Part shown: piece by piece, positions 1 to 7,629 of the stretch
Layout of the letters: each line of letters begins with the position of its first letter
Numbering within the stretch: the stretch's first letter is position 1
DNA from: a virus
DNA: 27,656 bases
Strand: one strand, 5' to 3'
Virus record (IMG/VR): IMGVR_UViG_3300040809_001540
Span: 1 to 27,656 of that record
The notes under the pieces: generated by a model
What the model was told of the DNA's origin: nothing
The model's database searches: none
The model's input: only the letters and a program-made list of their open reading frames with translations
Position numbers and translations under genes: made by a program

Positions 1-35
1 CCTTTAGTGTGTCCAGTGACTGCTACTTTTGTCAT
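1..35 (-). CDS. Partial N-terminus of a probable NAD(P)-binding Rossmann (SDR/epimerase-like) protein
   Basis: Only the first 12 codons are in the window; they read MTKVAVTGHTKG and the gene runs off the left edge. A short beta strand (KVAVTG) followed by a TGxxxG-like turn is the usual opening of short-chain dehydrogenases and nucleotide-sugar epimerases, which marine myoviruses often carry. The start codon overlaps the stop of the upstream 93-aa gene as ATGA, which supports both the start and co-transcription. Twelve residues cannot fix the family, so the assignment is an inference from the motif only. Confidence 0.5.
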   Translation of the reverse strand, partial: MTKVAVTGHTK

Positions 36-313
36 TTGATTTCAGGGAATAATCTTTCTATGGTTGATTGGTCCATTCCGTTGACTTGATGTATTTTTGA
101 TGCACCCACAACATAGTACCTTAAATTTTCTGGATCACAACCTTTGACATAAAGTCCACCTTTGGGTGATTTTGCAGAGTCTTCGAACAGTATATCTTTT
201 TTAAGTATCACCGGAGAACCGCCTAGTCCTATGGATTGCACTGTTGCATTTATCATTGAGTTCTTTTTGATATAATCATGGTTGATCATATATTCTATTA
301 TTGACGCTTTCAT
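32..313 (-). CDS. Conserved-looking hypothetical protein, 93 aa
   Basis: Soluble protein of 93 residues with no signal peptide or membrane segment; I do not recognise the family. It starts with MKASIIEYMINHDYIKK and has a glycine-rich middle (IGLGGSPV). The start is well supported: the mRNA has AGGAG 7-8 bases before the ATG, and the ATG directly follows the TAA of the Clp gene. Its own stop overlaps the next start (ATGA). It is therefore a tightly coupled member of the dnaJ-deformylase-clp operon. Function unknown. Confidence 0.7.
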   Translation of the reverse strand: MKASIIEYMINHDYIKKNSMINATVQSIGLGGSPVILKKDILFEDSAKSPKGGLYVKGCDPENLRYYVVGASKIHQVNGMDQSTIERLFPEIK

Positions 314-2521
314 TTATTCTCCTATTTTAAATTCATCTTTTTCTTTGTCGAAACTTATTGTAAGGTTAGTGTTTTTAACTGACTCAAACAAAATTTTCTT
401 AGACAAAGGAAGTTTGATTCGTTTGTTTATTACTCTTTGAAGAGGTCTTGCACCCATCTTGTCGTCAAAGCCTTCTTCGATCAATTGTTGTTTTGCGGTC
501 TCATCTAGTCTTAGTCCTATGCCTTTGTCTGCCATCTGACCGGATAATTGTTTTACGAACTTATCAACTATATTGATCATCACAGTTTTTTCTAATGGTT
601 TGAATCTCAGCACAGCATCTAGTCTGTTTCTAAATTCAGGAGCAAAGAAATTATTGATATCTGCTTCACCGTCGTGGGTCTTACTATCCATGAAACCCAA
701 TGTGTTCGCCTGCATATCTTCTGCACCCAAGTTTGATGTCATCAACAACACGCTGTTACTTAGATTAACTTTTTTACCGTGTGAAGAAGTAATCACTGCA
801 TCGTCCATTGCCTGTAGAAGTATAGTCATTACATCTCTGTGTGCTTTCTCAACCTCGTCGAACAAGATCACTGCGTTTGGATGTTTTTCCAACTCGTTGA
901 TTAACTGTCCAGCATCATCGTCATAGCCAACGTATCCAGGGGGAGCACCAATTAGTTTTGCAACCGAATGTTTCTCTTGATATTCAGACATATCAAATTT
1001 TATCAGTGGAACATTCATTCCATCTGCTAATTTTCTTGCTGTTTCAGTCTTACCACATCCTGTTGGACCTGTGCATAGAAAAGAACCAATTGGTTTGTTT
1101 TCTTGTTTCAGTCCTGCTTGAGCAACCAACACTGTGTCTACCAACTTGTCTATAACTTCATCCTGACCAAAAACTTCTTTTTTGATGATATTAGATAGAT
1201 TTTCTATAGACTCTGTTTTTGTCTGCACAATTGATTCAAATTTAATACCTGAAATTTTTGAAACTTGCTCTTGTATATCCTTTAATTCTACGTCTTTGAA
1301 GGCATCGAATATTTTTGCTTTAGCACAGGCTCTATCTAAAACATCTATAGATTTATCAGGCAGTTGCCTGTCAGTTATATACTTCATAGAAAGATCTACT
1401 GATGATTCTATGGCAGAATCTGTAATTTTTACCTTGTGATAGTCTTCAAACTGTGTTTTTAACCCACTCATAATCTGTTTGGCGTGTTCTATGCTAGGTT
1501 CTTCTATGTTAACTTTTGCGAATCTACGCATCAATGCACGATCCTTTTCGAAATGCTTTCTATATTCTTCCCAAGTGGTTGATGCAATTACTTTAAGATC
1601 GCCTCTAGCAAGATGTGGTTTCAATAGGTTTGCAAGATCAACACCTCCTTGTCCACTGGATCCGGCGCCGTGCATCATATGTGCTTCGTCTATAAACATT
1701 ATGGCTTTGTTGTTTTTCTCTAATATACCTAACAACACTTTGAGCCTTTCTTCAAAGTCACCTCTATATTTAGAACCAGCAATCAAAGAACCAACGTCTA
1801 CAGAATAAATGATATGATCTTTAATAACTTCTGGAACTTGATTGTTCACTATCATATGTGCGAGTCCTTCGGCAACCGCTGTTTTACCTACTCCAGGGTC
1901 ACCAATCATAATTACATTGTTTTTGATTTTCCTACCCAGCACCAAAGTGATTTCATCTACAACATCTTGTCTTCCAATACAAGTAAATGTCTTGTTTTCT
2001 TTCGCTTGTTCGTTGAGGTTAACTGTGTATTGTTTTAATATTTTTGATGCTTGTTTACTGCTTACTTGCACCGTTTCTTCTTGCATAGAATTGGCTTCTT
2101 GCATAAAGTCTACGACCGTCTTTTTGTCTACTCCATTTTTTTCAAAGAAGAATAATGCGTGACTTTCTTTTTCGGCAAACATACTGTTTAGTAAATGCAC
2201 ACCCGTTACAATTTCGTGACCTGAAAATATAGCCTGTGTGAATGCACGATTGACCATTCTATCAATGGACTGTGTTCTTTTGGGAATCTCTACCGTGTTC
2301 ACTTTGATCTCGTTCAATTTTGTTTCGATGTAATGTGTAAGGTCAGCAATCAGATCGGGATACTTGATGGTCTTTTTGCTCTTCAATAATTCGGCCACAT
2401 CGGGTTGAGTGGTCAGCACCAGTGCTATGTGTTCGAGTGTGATGTATTCGTGATTATTTTCCCTGGCTACTTTCACCGCCTCATCGAATATGGTTTTTAA
2501 ATGTTCATCTGGTTCTATCAT
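314..2521 (-). CDS. clpA: ClpA-like AAA+ unfoldase (two ATPase domains)
   Basis: 735 residues, close to the usual length of bacterial ClpA. Order: Clp N-terminal repeat domain (about 1-140); AAA-1 with Walker A GDPGVGKT (207-214) and Walker B MFIDEAH (275-281); AAA-2 with Walker A GPTGCGKT (485-492) and Walker B ILFDEVEKAH (552-561); arginine-finger and C-terminal D2-small region after FAPEFRNRLD (626-635). There is no long ClpB-type coiled-coil insertion. The tripeptide LGF (608-610) sits where ClpA and ClpX have the IGL/IGF loop that docks on ClpP, so it may recruit the host ClpP peptidase; no clpP is seen here. It overlaps the deformylase gene by 17 bp and has GAGGAA before its ATG. In the infected cell it probably unfolds or degrades selected host or phage proteins; targets cannot be read from sequence. 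Confidence 0.93.
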   Translation of the reverse strand: MIEPDEHLKTIFDEAVKVARENNHEYITLEHIALVLTTQPDVAELLKSKKTIKYPDLIADLTHYIETKLNEIKVNTVEIPKRTQSIDRMVNRAFTQAIFSGHEIVTGVHLLNSMFAEKESHALFFFEKNGVDKKTVVDFMQEANSMQEETVQVSSKQASKILKQYTVNLNEQAKENKTFTCIGRQDVVDEITLVLGRKIKNNVIMIGDPGVGKTAVAEGLAHMIVNNQVPEVIKDHIIYSVDVGSLIAGSKYRGDFEERLKVLLGILEKNNKAIMFIDEAHMMHGAGSSGQGGVDLANLLKPHLARGDLKVIASTTWEEYRKHFEKDRALMRRFAKVNIEEPSIEHAKQIMSGLKTQFEDYHKVKITDSAIESSVDLSMKYITDRQLPDKSIDVLDRACAKAKIFDAFKDVELKDIQEQVSKISGIKFESIVQTKTESIENLSNIIKKEVFGQDEVIDKLVDTVLVAQAGLKQENKPIGSFLCTGPTGCGKTETARKLADGMNVPLIKFDMSEYQEKHSVAKLIGAPPGYVGYDDDAGQLINELEKHPNAVILFDEVEKAHRDVMTILLQAMDDAVITSSHGKKVNLSNSVLLMTSNLGAEDMQANTLGFMDSKTHDGEADINNFFAPEFRNRLDAVLRFKPLEKTVMINIVDKFVKQLSGQMADKGIGLRLDETAKQQLIEEGFDDKMGARPLQRVINKRIKLPLSKKILFESVKNTNLTISFDKEKDEFKIGE

Positions 2522-3017
2522 TTATTTTCCTCTGCTTATTTTTTGCCCTTTCATATTTAAACTTACTTACATGGTCAATAAAAAGTTTACCATCAAGATG
2601 ATCTATCTCGTGTTGTATACATTTTGCCCATATGTTCGTGAATCTGTCAACTGTTTTATTTAAATTTTCATCATACCATTCGCAAACCACCCATTCTGGT
2701 CTACTAACAGTCATAAAAAGATTAGGAAAGGACAAACATCCTTCTTCGGTCAACGTATCGGTTTTGCTGTATTCGATAATCTTAGGATTGATGAAGGTTT
2801 TTTTGTCACGCATAGTAAACATTCTCAGTCCTATCGAAACTTGGTTTGCAGAAAGTCCTAAACCGTCCGCTTTTTCCATTGTCGTATGCATAAGGTTACT
2901 GATCTTATCCCATTCAAGGTCCTGTTTTAGATCGGACTCCGGAATCACTTGCCTCAGTGCCTCGTGTGGATGCAGATTTATTTTAAGAATATGTGTTTGA
3001 GATTTCTCTGATTGCAT
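2505..3017 (-). CDS. def: Peptide deformylase
   Basis: Removes the N-formyl group from nascent proteins; a metal (usually Fe2+) hydrolase acting at the ribosome exit. All three family motifs are present: motif 1 as GLGLSANQVS, motif 2 as EGCLSFP (metal-ligand Cys), and motif 3 as HEIDHLDG (two metal-ligand His and the catalytic Glu). At 170 aa it is full bacterial length; many cyanophage deformylases are shorter because they lack the C-terminal helix, whereas here a basic tail follows motif 3. GAGGAAG lies before the ATG. The gene overlaps dnaJ upstream by 35 bp and clpA downstream by 17 bp, so it belongs to a protein-processing operon. Phage deformylases are thought to speed maturation of phage-encoded proteins; which ones is not shown here. 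Confidence 0.95.
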   Translation of the reverse strand: MQSEKSQTHILKINLHPHEALRQVIPESDLKQDLEWDKISNLMHTTMEKADGLGLSANQVSIGLRMFTMRDKKTFINPKIIEYSKTDTLTEEGCLSFPNLFMTVSRPEWVVCEWYDENLNKTVDRFTNIWAKCIQHEIDHLDGKLFIDHVSKFKYERAKNKQRKINDRTR

Positions 3018-3813
3018 TTATATCTTCCTCTTTTAAGTCTGTAGGAACACTAACATTGATCCTGACAAAATAGTCGCCAACTCTGTTTGCGTATTCCATT
3101 CCGTATCCAGTCATTCTCATCACAGTACCGGGTTGTGTGCCCGGGGATACTTTCAATTTGATTATTTTCCCATCTATTGTTTTGACTTCCTTGCTTGTGC
3201 CAGTTATTGCCTCGAAACAATTTACCGAGATCTCTGTGTGCAGATCCAACTTCGTTCTTGCTATAAAAGGATGTCTTTTCACAAATATTTTTATCATCAA
3301 ATCCCCTGGGGGTGCTTCGGAAACATTGTTCATCCCCAAACCCTTGAACCTCACAGTCTGTCCACTGTCTATACCTTTTGGAATGTTGATCTCTATATCT
3401 TTTTTGATTTGGTCTATATGCACAGTCTTTTTGATACCATTGTATGCTTCCTCGAGTGTGATCTCTAATGACAGTTGTAAATTTTTATTTTGTGGTTTTC
3501 TTCTATATGGCCTTTTTGTCCTACCAAACGGGTCATCGCCGAAAAATTGGTTAAAAATATCGTGCATATCAAAATTTTCATTCTGATTAAAACTAAATGA
3601 AAACCCATCTCCACCAAACCGTTTAGATTGTTCGTACTTTTGTCTCTTTTCAGCAGTCTTAATTTTATCGTATGCTTCGTTGATTTCCTTGAATTTGGAC
3701 TCATCTCCTCCTCTGTCGGGATGGTATTTTACGGCTAATTTCCTAAATGCATTTTTGATATCTTGGTCAGATGCAGAAGGAGAAACGCCAAGAGTCGAGT
3801 ATGGGTCTGACAT
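2983..3813 (-). CDS. dnaJ: DnaJ/CbpA-type J-domain co-chaperone
   Basis: 276 aa from the preferred start. Residues 2-65 are a J domain with the essential HPD (KYHPDRGGD), followed by a G/F- and Asn-rich linker and the two beta-sandwich substrate-binding domains (for example LEITLEEAYNGIKKTVH and PKGIDSGQTVRFKGLG). There is no CxxCxGxG zinc region, so it is CbpA-like rather than DnaJ type I. It should stimulate host DnaK. Two in-frame ATGs exist (3819 and 3813). I choose 3813 because a sigma-70 -10 box (3820-3825) directly abuts the upstream ATG, making 3813 the expected transcription start, so translation would be leaderless. It is the first gene of a run with deformylase, ClpA-like and the 93-aa protein. 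Confidence 0.92.
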   Translation of the reverse strand: MSDPYSTLGVSPSASDQDIKNAFRKLAVKYHPDRGGDESKFKEINEAYDKIKTAEKRQKYEQSKRFGGDGFSFSFNQNENFDMHDIFNQFFGDDPFGRTKRPYRRKPQNKNLQLSLEITLEEAYNGIKKTVHIDQIKKDIEINIPKGIDSGQTVRFKGLGMNNVSEAPPGDLMIKIFVKRHPFIARTKLDLHTEISVNCFEAITGTSKEVKTIDGKIIKLKVSPGTQPGTVMRMTGYGMEYANRVGDYFVRINVSVPTDLKEEDINAIREISNTYS

Positions 3814-3819
3814 AGTCAT

Positions 3820-3847
3820 ATTATATAATATAATGATTATTTGTCAA
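3820..3847 (-). promoter_or_regulatory. Sigma-70-type promoter for dnaJ-def-clpA
   Basis: On the minus strand TTGACA (3842-3847) and TATAAT (3820-3825) are separated by 16 bp; both hexamers are consensus. The predicted start of transcription is at about 3813, the second in-frame ATG of dnaJ, so the mRNA would have no leader and no Shine-Dalgarno site. Confidence 0.7.
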
Positions 3848-3865
3848 ATGACAAGGGATTTACTT

Positions 3866-4279
3866 TTATTTCTTTTTCGAAGACGAGCCAGTGTATAAAC
3901 CAAACCAGGCCGCACCAGCACCGACTACGATACTGATCAATCCTGATTGTTCCATAGTTGGATCGGGGAGATTCATATACCATATGACACATTTGTATAG
4001 AAGAATGATATATGTTGTGATGAAAATCCTTGGAAATATTCTCCAACTATCAACAGCACGGGCCATATGGATGATTTTCACATATGGGTTAGGCCCTAGA
4101 TCTTTTACAGATGTATCTACTTCTAGTTCTACGGTCACCTTTTTGGATGCAGTTTTGCCATCTGCAGGTGTAACCAATTTGTCTTCTTTTACTATTTCCT
4201 TTTCCTTAGATTCTTTTTTGGATTTTTTCTCATCCATATCTTCCGGAATATCGTCAAATACATCAAATTCGTCTGCCAT
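3866..4279 (-). CDS. Two-TM membrane protein with charged N-terminal arm (holin candidate)
   Basis: 137 aa. Residues 1-60 are highly charged and Lys/Glu/Asp-rich, predicted cytoplasmic; two hydrophobic helices follow at about 81-101 (IFPRIFITTYIILLYKCVIW) and 113-130 (small residues, GLISIVVGAGAAWFGLYTG), then a basic tail SSSKKK. The mRNA has AGGGA before the ATG, overlapping the end of the upstream 53-aa membrane-protein gene. It sits at the end of the lysis region (endolysin, spanins), and a two-helix small membrane protein there is a reasonable holin or antiholin candidate. No holin signature can be proved from sequence, so this role is inferred. Confidence 0.75.
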   Translation of the reverse strand: MADEFDVFDDIPEDMDEKKSKKESKEKEIVKEDKLVTPADGKTASKKVTVELEVDTSVKDLGPNPYVKIIHMARAVDSWRIFPRIFITTYIILLYKCVIWYMNLPDPTMEQSGLISIVVGAGAAWFGLYTGSSSKKK

Positions 4280-4281
4280 TT

Positions 4282-4443
4282 TTATCCCTTTTTACAAATA
4301 CGCCAAATAGAATATGCAACTCCGCAGTATGCAAGAATTTTTGCCAGTCCACCGAATGCAATTATTAATAAACAAGCCAATAACAAGCCAGCACCGTGTT
4401 GCGTAGATTCTTCTTTAATTCTTTCTTTGATCCAGTTTAACAT
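4282..4443 (-). CDS. Small membrane protein, 53 aa (holin candidate)
   Basis: A short gene of 53 codons plus stop. The protein opens with an amphipathic charged segment (MLNWIKERIKEESTQHG), then a hydrophobic stretch at about 18-36 (AGLLLACLLIIAFGGLAKI), a second weaker one (LAYCGVAYSIW) and a basic end RICKKG. AAGGAG lies 7 bases before the ATG and a late-type CATAAATA octamer is 30 bases upstream, so both transcription and translation signals are present. Its 3' end contributes the ribosome-binding site of the downstream 137-aa membrane gene, suggesting coupling. Size, topology and place beside the lysis genes fit a small holin or holin partner (inference). Confidence 0.75.
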   Translation of the reverse strand: MLNWIKERIKEESTQHGAGLLLACLLIIAFGGLAKILAYCGVAYSIWRICKKG

Positions 4444-4467
4444 CACTGTTCTCCTTTTGGTTTTTAC

Positions 4468-5361
4468 TCAACTATTTATGCGATAGCTATCGACAGTGTT
4501 TTCCCATTTCTGTTTGATATGTGGGTGGGTGCTATATGTATATTCATAGCAGGCTTTGTAGAATGTCTGTATGGTTTCAATTTCTTGATCAGTGAAATTT
4601 AATTGAACAGATTGGTTTCTATTCACTATGTGATTTGGATCGAACAGGTCGATTGGTAGGTCCAAGAAGCTAGACAACTTTTGCAACGATTGTGGATCGA
4701 ACAATTCTTCATAAAAAGTTTCGAAATATTCCTTTGTTGAAAACACACTCTGTAGTTTTCTGGTAGTATCTTCATAAGGACATCCTTCCACAGGCAAATG
4801 ATATGATTCCACCACATTTTTTTTAATTTCTTCGCTGTCAAAATTGCCTATCTCTGTAGGTGCAAATGTTTCCCATCTCATATGGCCTAGTCTTTTGGAG
4901 ACCAAATTTGTAATAGATTGACTCACTATTCTGCTGAATGGCTCACGTTTGAAAAAAACAACTTTGATGTCCCAGCCATTTTCTAAAAAATTTTTCCTTA
5001 TCATAGCAAATCTTTCAGCACTGAGTTGCCAATAATTAGGTGTAAAATCACCCGTTATAGTTTTGGATTTTCGCGAGTTTTTCAAAAGATTATCAAAATA
5101 TAGAAAATAAGATGATGGATTGTTATAGATTTTTAATAATTGTTTCAAAGGAGCATTTCTGATTGTGCTTCCTGTCAGTAACGCATCTTTGAGCATTGAT
5201 TTATAACCAGAGAAATGGGGTATATCCAAAGTATCCCATACGTGCAGTTCTTTACTTGCAGGGTCACAAAAATTTTTATGTTTTTTAATTTGCTCATAGA
5301 ACCAGGTTGTTCCAGATCTAGGCATTCCTATACATAGGATAAAAATTTTTTTGGAATTCAT
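4468..5361 (-). CDS. Sulfotransferase (PAPS-dependent family)
   Basis: 297 aa. Residues 14-20 PRSGTTW form the 5'-phosphosulfate-binding loop of the sulfotransferase superfamily, directly after the first beta strand (IFILCIGM). Residues KREPFSRIVSQSI (138-150) match the 3'-phosphate-binding site with its conserved Arg (139) and Ser (147). These enzymes move sulfate from PAPS to hydroxyls of sugars, lipids or tyrosines. Acceptor specificity is not readable; in marine phages candidates are host envelope glycans or phage glycans. It lies inside the lysis region, between a one-TM protein and the small membrane proteins. No Shine-Dalgarno is evident before the ATG, and the stop is close to a late-type octamer serving the next gene. 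Confidence 0.85.
   Translation of the reverse strand: MNSKKIFILCIGMPRSGTTWFYEQIKKHKNFCDPASKELHVWDTLDIPHFSGYKSMLKDALLTGSTIRNAPLKQLLKIYNNPSSYFLYFDNLLKNSRKSKTITGDFTPNYWQLSAERFAMIRKNFLENGWDIKVVFFKREPFSRIVSQSITNLVSKRLGHMRWETFAPTEIGNFDSEEIKKNVVESYHLPVEGCPYEDTTRKLQSVFSTKEYFETFYEELFDPQSLQKLSSFLDLPIDLFDPNHIVNRNQSVQLNFTDQEIETIQTFYKACYEYTYSTHPHIKQKWENTVDSYRINS
4473..4480 (-). promoter_or_regulatory. Late-promoter-like octamer CATAAATA
   Basis: One mismatch from the T4 late consensus TATAAATA, placed at the 3' end of the sulfotransferase gene and about 30 bases before the start of the 53-aa membrane protein, leaving room for a short leader that contains AAGGAG. Confidence 0.45.
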
Positions 5362-5366
5362 CTAGA

Positions 5367-5642
5367 TTATTTTTCTAGTTTTTCTAATCTACGCTCTAGT
5401 TCGTCTATTTTCTTTGTGACATATGGATATTTCTTTCGCCAAGCATTATCGGGTTGTTGTAGCCAAGTCCATCCCCATCTATCAACGAGATAATCAACAA
5501 GCAAATCAAACTTTGCGTACAACCATAGTCCTAATCTAGTTGATTTAAAATACGTCGAAAAGGCAAGTCCAAACAATGAACCAAGTAGTGCTGTGTAAAT
5601 CCACAATCTATCGGTAGCCAACCGTTCAATCATTTCCCACAT
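5367..5642 (-). CDS. Small protein with one N-terminal TM helix and C-terminal coiled coil
   Basis: 91 aa, family not recognised. One hydrophobic segment lies at about 13-30 (LWIYTALLGSLFGLAFST); an aromatic, Trp-rich middle follows (RWGWTWLQQPDNAWRKK), and the last 20 residues form a heptad-like charged helix (KIDELERRLEKLEK). GAAGGAG precedes the ATG at good spacing. The gene overlaps the 3' end of the o-spanin gene by 17 bp, tying it to the lysis operon. It could be a pinholin-like or antiholin component, or a membrane-anchored accessory protein; the sequence does not decide. Confidence 0.72.
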   Translation of the reverse strand: MWEMIERLATDRLWIYTALLGSLFGLAFSTYFKSTRLGLWLYAKFDLLVDYLVDRWGWTWLQQPDNAWRKKYPYVTKKIDELERRLEKLEK

Positions 5643-6000
5643 CGTTTTCTCCTTCGTAGTATTCTTTGTATGATAAAATTATTTGATTTTGTTCGTATAG
5701 TTTACTTCTGATGTCTGCAAGGTTTGATGATAATTTTTTATATCCTTCATCCGTCACGGCAAACAAGGCATAGTCGCCACCCTCTGCCTTCACTTTTTCC
5801 ATCACTTCGTCGACGTTGTCTTTTGTAACGACCAACCACTCAACATCTATTAAGCTAAGAGGTTTTGGATTTGGAAGATTCAAAGGCTCACGCTTTTTTT
5901 CTATCTTATACGCACTGATTTCTTTTACTCCTAGACTACAACTAGTCAGCAGTAACAGGCTCAGGCCAAAAGCTAGGACATTCCCTATTCGGTTTGCCAT
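5626..6000 (-). CDS. Lipoprotein, probable outer-membrane spanin subunit (Rz1-like)
   Basis: 124 aa. The N-terminus is a classic lipoprotein signal: basic start, hydrophobic LAFGLSLLL and a lipobox LLTSC with Cys21 as lipidation site. The mature part is soluble and carries a short helical segment near the end (about 93-115). Its start lies inside the 3' end of the i-spanin gene, overlapping by 59 bp in another frame, which is the typical Rz/Rz1 arrangement, and it has a strong GAGGAGG ribosome-binding site. With the i-spanin it would bridge and fuse the inner and outer membranes in the last step of lysis, showing that the host is Gram-negative. It is longer than most Rz1 proteins, so a broader lipoprotein role is possible. 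Confidence 0.78.
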   Translation of the reverse strand: MANRIGNVLAFGLSLLLLTSCSLGVKEISAYKIEKKREPLNLPNPKPLSLIDVEWLVVTKDNVDEVMEKVKAEGGDYALFAVTDEGYKKLSSNLADIRSKLYEQNQIILSYKEYYEGENDVGND

Positions 6001-6394
6001 TCAATTCCTCCTCTGTTAGTGGTGATCCAGATGCGATTTCAACACAGCGTTGTGCATTCTTGCTGGCACCATTTATAATCTTTTCGACTAATCCAGGTTT
6101 GTTTTCTGCTAAATTGCCTATGTCGTGTTTGCCTAATCGTTTAGAAAGAGCATCTTTGTCTTTTTGCAACTTTGCTTTTTCTTCTTCGAGTTTAGTAAGT
6201 GTTGATCTAATTTTTTTGAAGTCTTGCTCTTGTTGTTCGATGACTGCTTTTTGATCATTGACAGCAGATTCTAGTTTTATTTGATTTGCTTTTAGTATTG
6301 CATTATCTTGTTGCAATTTTTTCACATACCACACACCACCACCTGCTGATGCAAGTAGCACAAGTATCATTGCAATCTTGATTGAACTGAACAT
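5942..6394 (-). CDS. Probable inner-membrane spanin (Rz-like)
   Basis: 150 aa with type II (N-in) topology: a single TM helix at about 7-24, then a long periplasmic coiled coil (25-88, rich in Q, K, E and L heptads), then a globular tail with two Cys (C117 and C139) of the kind seen in Rz-like proteins (RCVEIASGSPLTEEEL...ECPSFW). It directly follows the endolysin gene, with 7 bp between, and its end overlaps the lipoprotein gene out of frame. Together these features make an i-spanin/o-spanin pair very likely. No clear Shine-Dalgarno is seen before its ATG, so it may depend on translation of the endolysin gene. Confidence 0.83.
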   Translation of the reverse strand: MFSSIKIAMILVLLASAGGGVWYVKKLQQDNAILKANQIKLESAVNDQKAVIEQQEQDFKKIRSTLTKLEEEKAKLQKDKDALSKRLGKHDIGNLAENKPGLVEKIINGASKNAQRCVEIASGSPLTEEELNGKPNRECPSFWPEPVTAD

Positions 6395-6401
6395 ATAGAA
6401 C

Positions 6402-6914
6402 TTAGACTAGTTTGAGTGCAAGTTCTGTAGTTTCTTGAACTCTGCGAGTCCACCCTCTCCCAAATGTGCTGAATGTATCAAGTCTTTCATAGTAGGCCTG
6501 TCTGCCGCCTTGGTATCTTTTGATAGAATTTTCAACACCGTTTTTATCGACATATTCTTCCAACGCTTTGAGTGTCATAGGTCCAATACCGCCGTCTGGT
6601 GTTGTTCCGATCATCTTCTGCAAAAATTTTGCCGCTCTGCCTGTACCTGCGTTGACACCAAAATCAAACACACAAAGATCTAATCCGCTTGGTAGATGAT
6701 CTCCTTTGACTCTGTCCCAATAACCTTTTTTATATATTGGTGCAACATCTTCTACAGTCAAGTCTTTCATATCTTTTGTTCCGCCAAATTCCTCGTACAC
6801 TCTTTTTGTAACACCCAAGTTGGTTTCCCCGCCTGGATCTTTTGGATGATTTACATACCCGCCCTCATGGTGTAGTATAGTTTCTAAACACTTGTCGTAA
6901 TTTTTTGATGCCAT
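6402..6914 (-). CDS. Endolysin, GH108 family muramidase
   Basis: 170 aa, cytoplasmic with no signal peptide, so it needs a holin for export. The N-terminal half is a glycoside hydrolase family 108 domain: HHEGGYVNHPKDPGGETN (15-32) contains the catalytic Glu17 in the EGGY motif. The C-terminal half (about 85-165, including TTPDGGIGPMT) is a PG_binding_3-type peptidoglycan-binding domain. It cuts the glycan strands of the murein. GAGGAG precedes the ATG, which overlaps the previous stop. It heads the lysis operon that continues into the spanin pair. Confidence 0.93.
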   Translation of the reverse strand: MASKNYDKCLETILHHEGGYVNHPKDPGGETNLGVTKRVYEEFGGTKDMKDLTVEDVAPIYKKGYWDRVKGDHLPSGLDLCVFDFGVNAGTGRAAKFLQKMIGTTPDGGIGPMTLKALEEYVDKNGVENSIKRYQGGRQAYYERLDTFSTFGRGWTRRVQETTELALKLV

Positions 6915-7627
6915 TAGATCTCCTCTGTTCTTAATAATAAGTTGTTGTTGTCTTTGTTTAGTTTAAAAAGATCGCCAACTTTGACAACGTGAAATCCACC
7001 ACCTAGCCATCCATTTACATATGATGCCTGTGAACTAGATGCATCATCTATCTTGTATACTCCAGGAACATTTTGAAGATTGTAGCCTTCGATCACAAAA
7101 TTATGACTGGTGTATTTTTTCTTCAGATACAAATTTTTTCCTTCACGTTTTATGTTTACGACATCGGATGATTCAAAAAACTTTTCTATATCTTCGTCAA
7201 TAGTTTCATCGGTTAAAAAAGTGTATTCAGACGCAGAAGTAGGAATTTGTGCTTGAACATTTTCCATTGACAGTTTGTGTTCTACATCTGACTTATGGAA
7301 CTTGAATCTCCATGGTAGCATTCCGGTAACATTTTCAACATCTCTAACGAGGTTCATTATATTCTCAGGAAGCATTTGATTGCGTTCTAGTTCGACAAAA
7401 ACATTGTACACTCCTGATACATCTTTGGCCGGAGACATATCGGCATCGAGCACAAATTTGTATCCAGTTTCAATAAACTTCACTAGATCCTCTGCAACCG
7501 ACTTATCCTTGCACTCAATTTTCATCACAGAAACATCTTCGTCTTTTCCTAGTTTTGCCTGATGGCTATCAATTTGAATACTAGGAAGTACATAGTTTTT
7601 CATTTCGTTTTTTAATATGCTTCTCAT
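6914..7627 (-). CDS. Hypothetical protein, 237 aa
   Basis: Family not recognised. The longer reading from 7654 would overlap the radical SAM gene by 25 bp without a clear ribosome-binding site; I choose ATG 7627 because the mRNA has AAAGGT 6 bases upstream and the start then follows the previous stop by two bases. The protein is soluble, mixed alpha/beta, and ends in short beta-rich stretches (NGWLGGGFHVVKVGDLFKL) resembling a small barrel. It contains no cysteine motif beyond one isolated Cys near residue 40. Lying between a radical SAM gene and the endolysin, it could be a virion protein or a partner of the enzyme; neither is shown. Confidence 0.72.
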   Translation of the reverse strand: MRSILKNEMKNYVLPSIQIDSHQAKLGKDEDVSVMKIECKDKSVAEDLVKFIETGYKFVLDADMSPAKDVSGVYNVFVELERNQMLPENIMNLVRDVENVTGMLPWRFKFHKSDVEHKLSMENVQAQIPTSASEYTFLTDETIDEDIEKFFESSDVVNIKREGKNLYLKKKYTSHNFVIEGYNLQNVPGVYKIDDASSSQASYVNGWLGGGFHVVKVGDLFKLNKDNNNLLLRTEEI

Positions 7628-7629
7628 TG

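Noticed and set aside
573-926. Plus-strand open frame opposite the ClpA-like gene
   Set aside because: It is antisense to a strongly conserved AAA+ domain and has no ribosome-binding site or recognisable protein; the same holds for the other long antisense frames over real genes (for example 3137-3586 and 19989-20558).
3465-3704. Second minus-strand frame within dnaJ
   Set aside because: Out of frame inside the linker and substrate domain of dnaJ; Lys/Asn-rich low-quality sequence and no start signal.
5361-5420. Promoter directly before the sulfotransferase gene
   Set aside because: AATAAT occurs near the start, but no matching -35 box or late octamer was found; the gene is probably read from the lysis operon.
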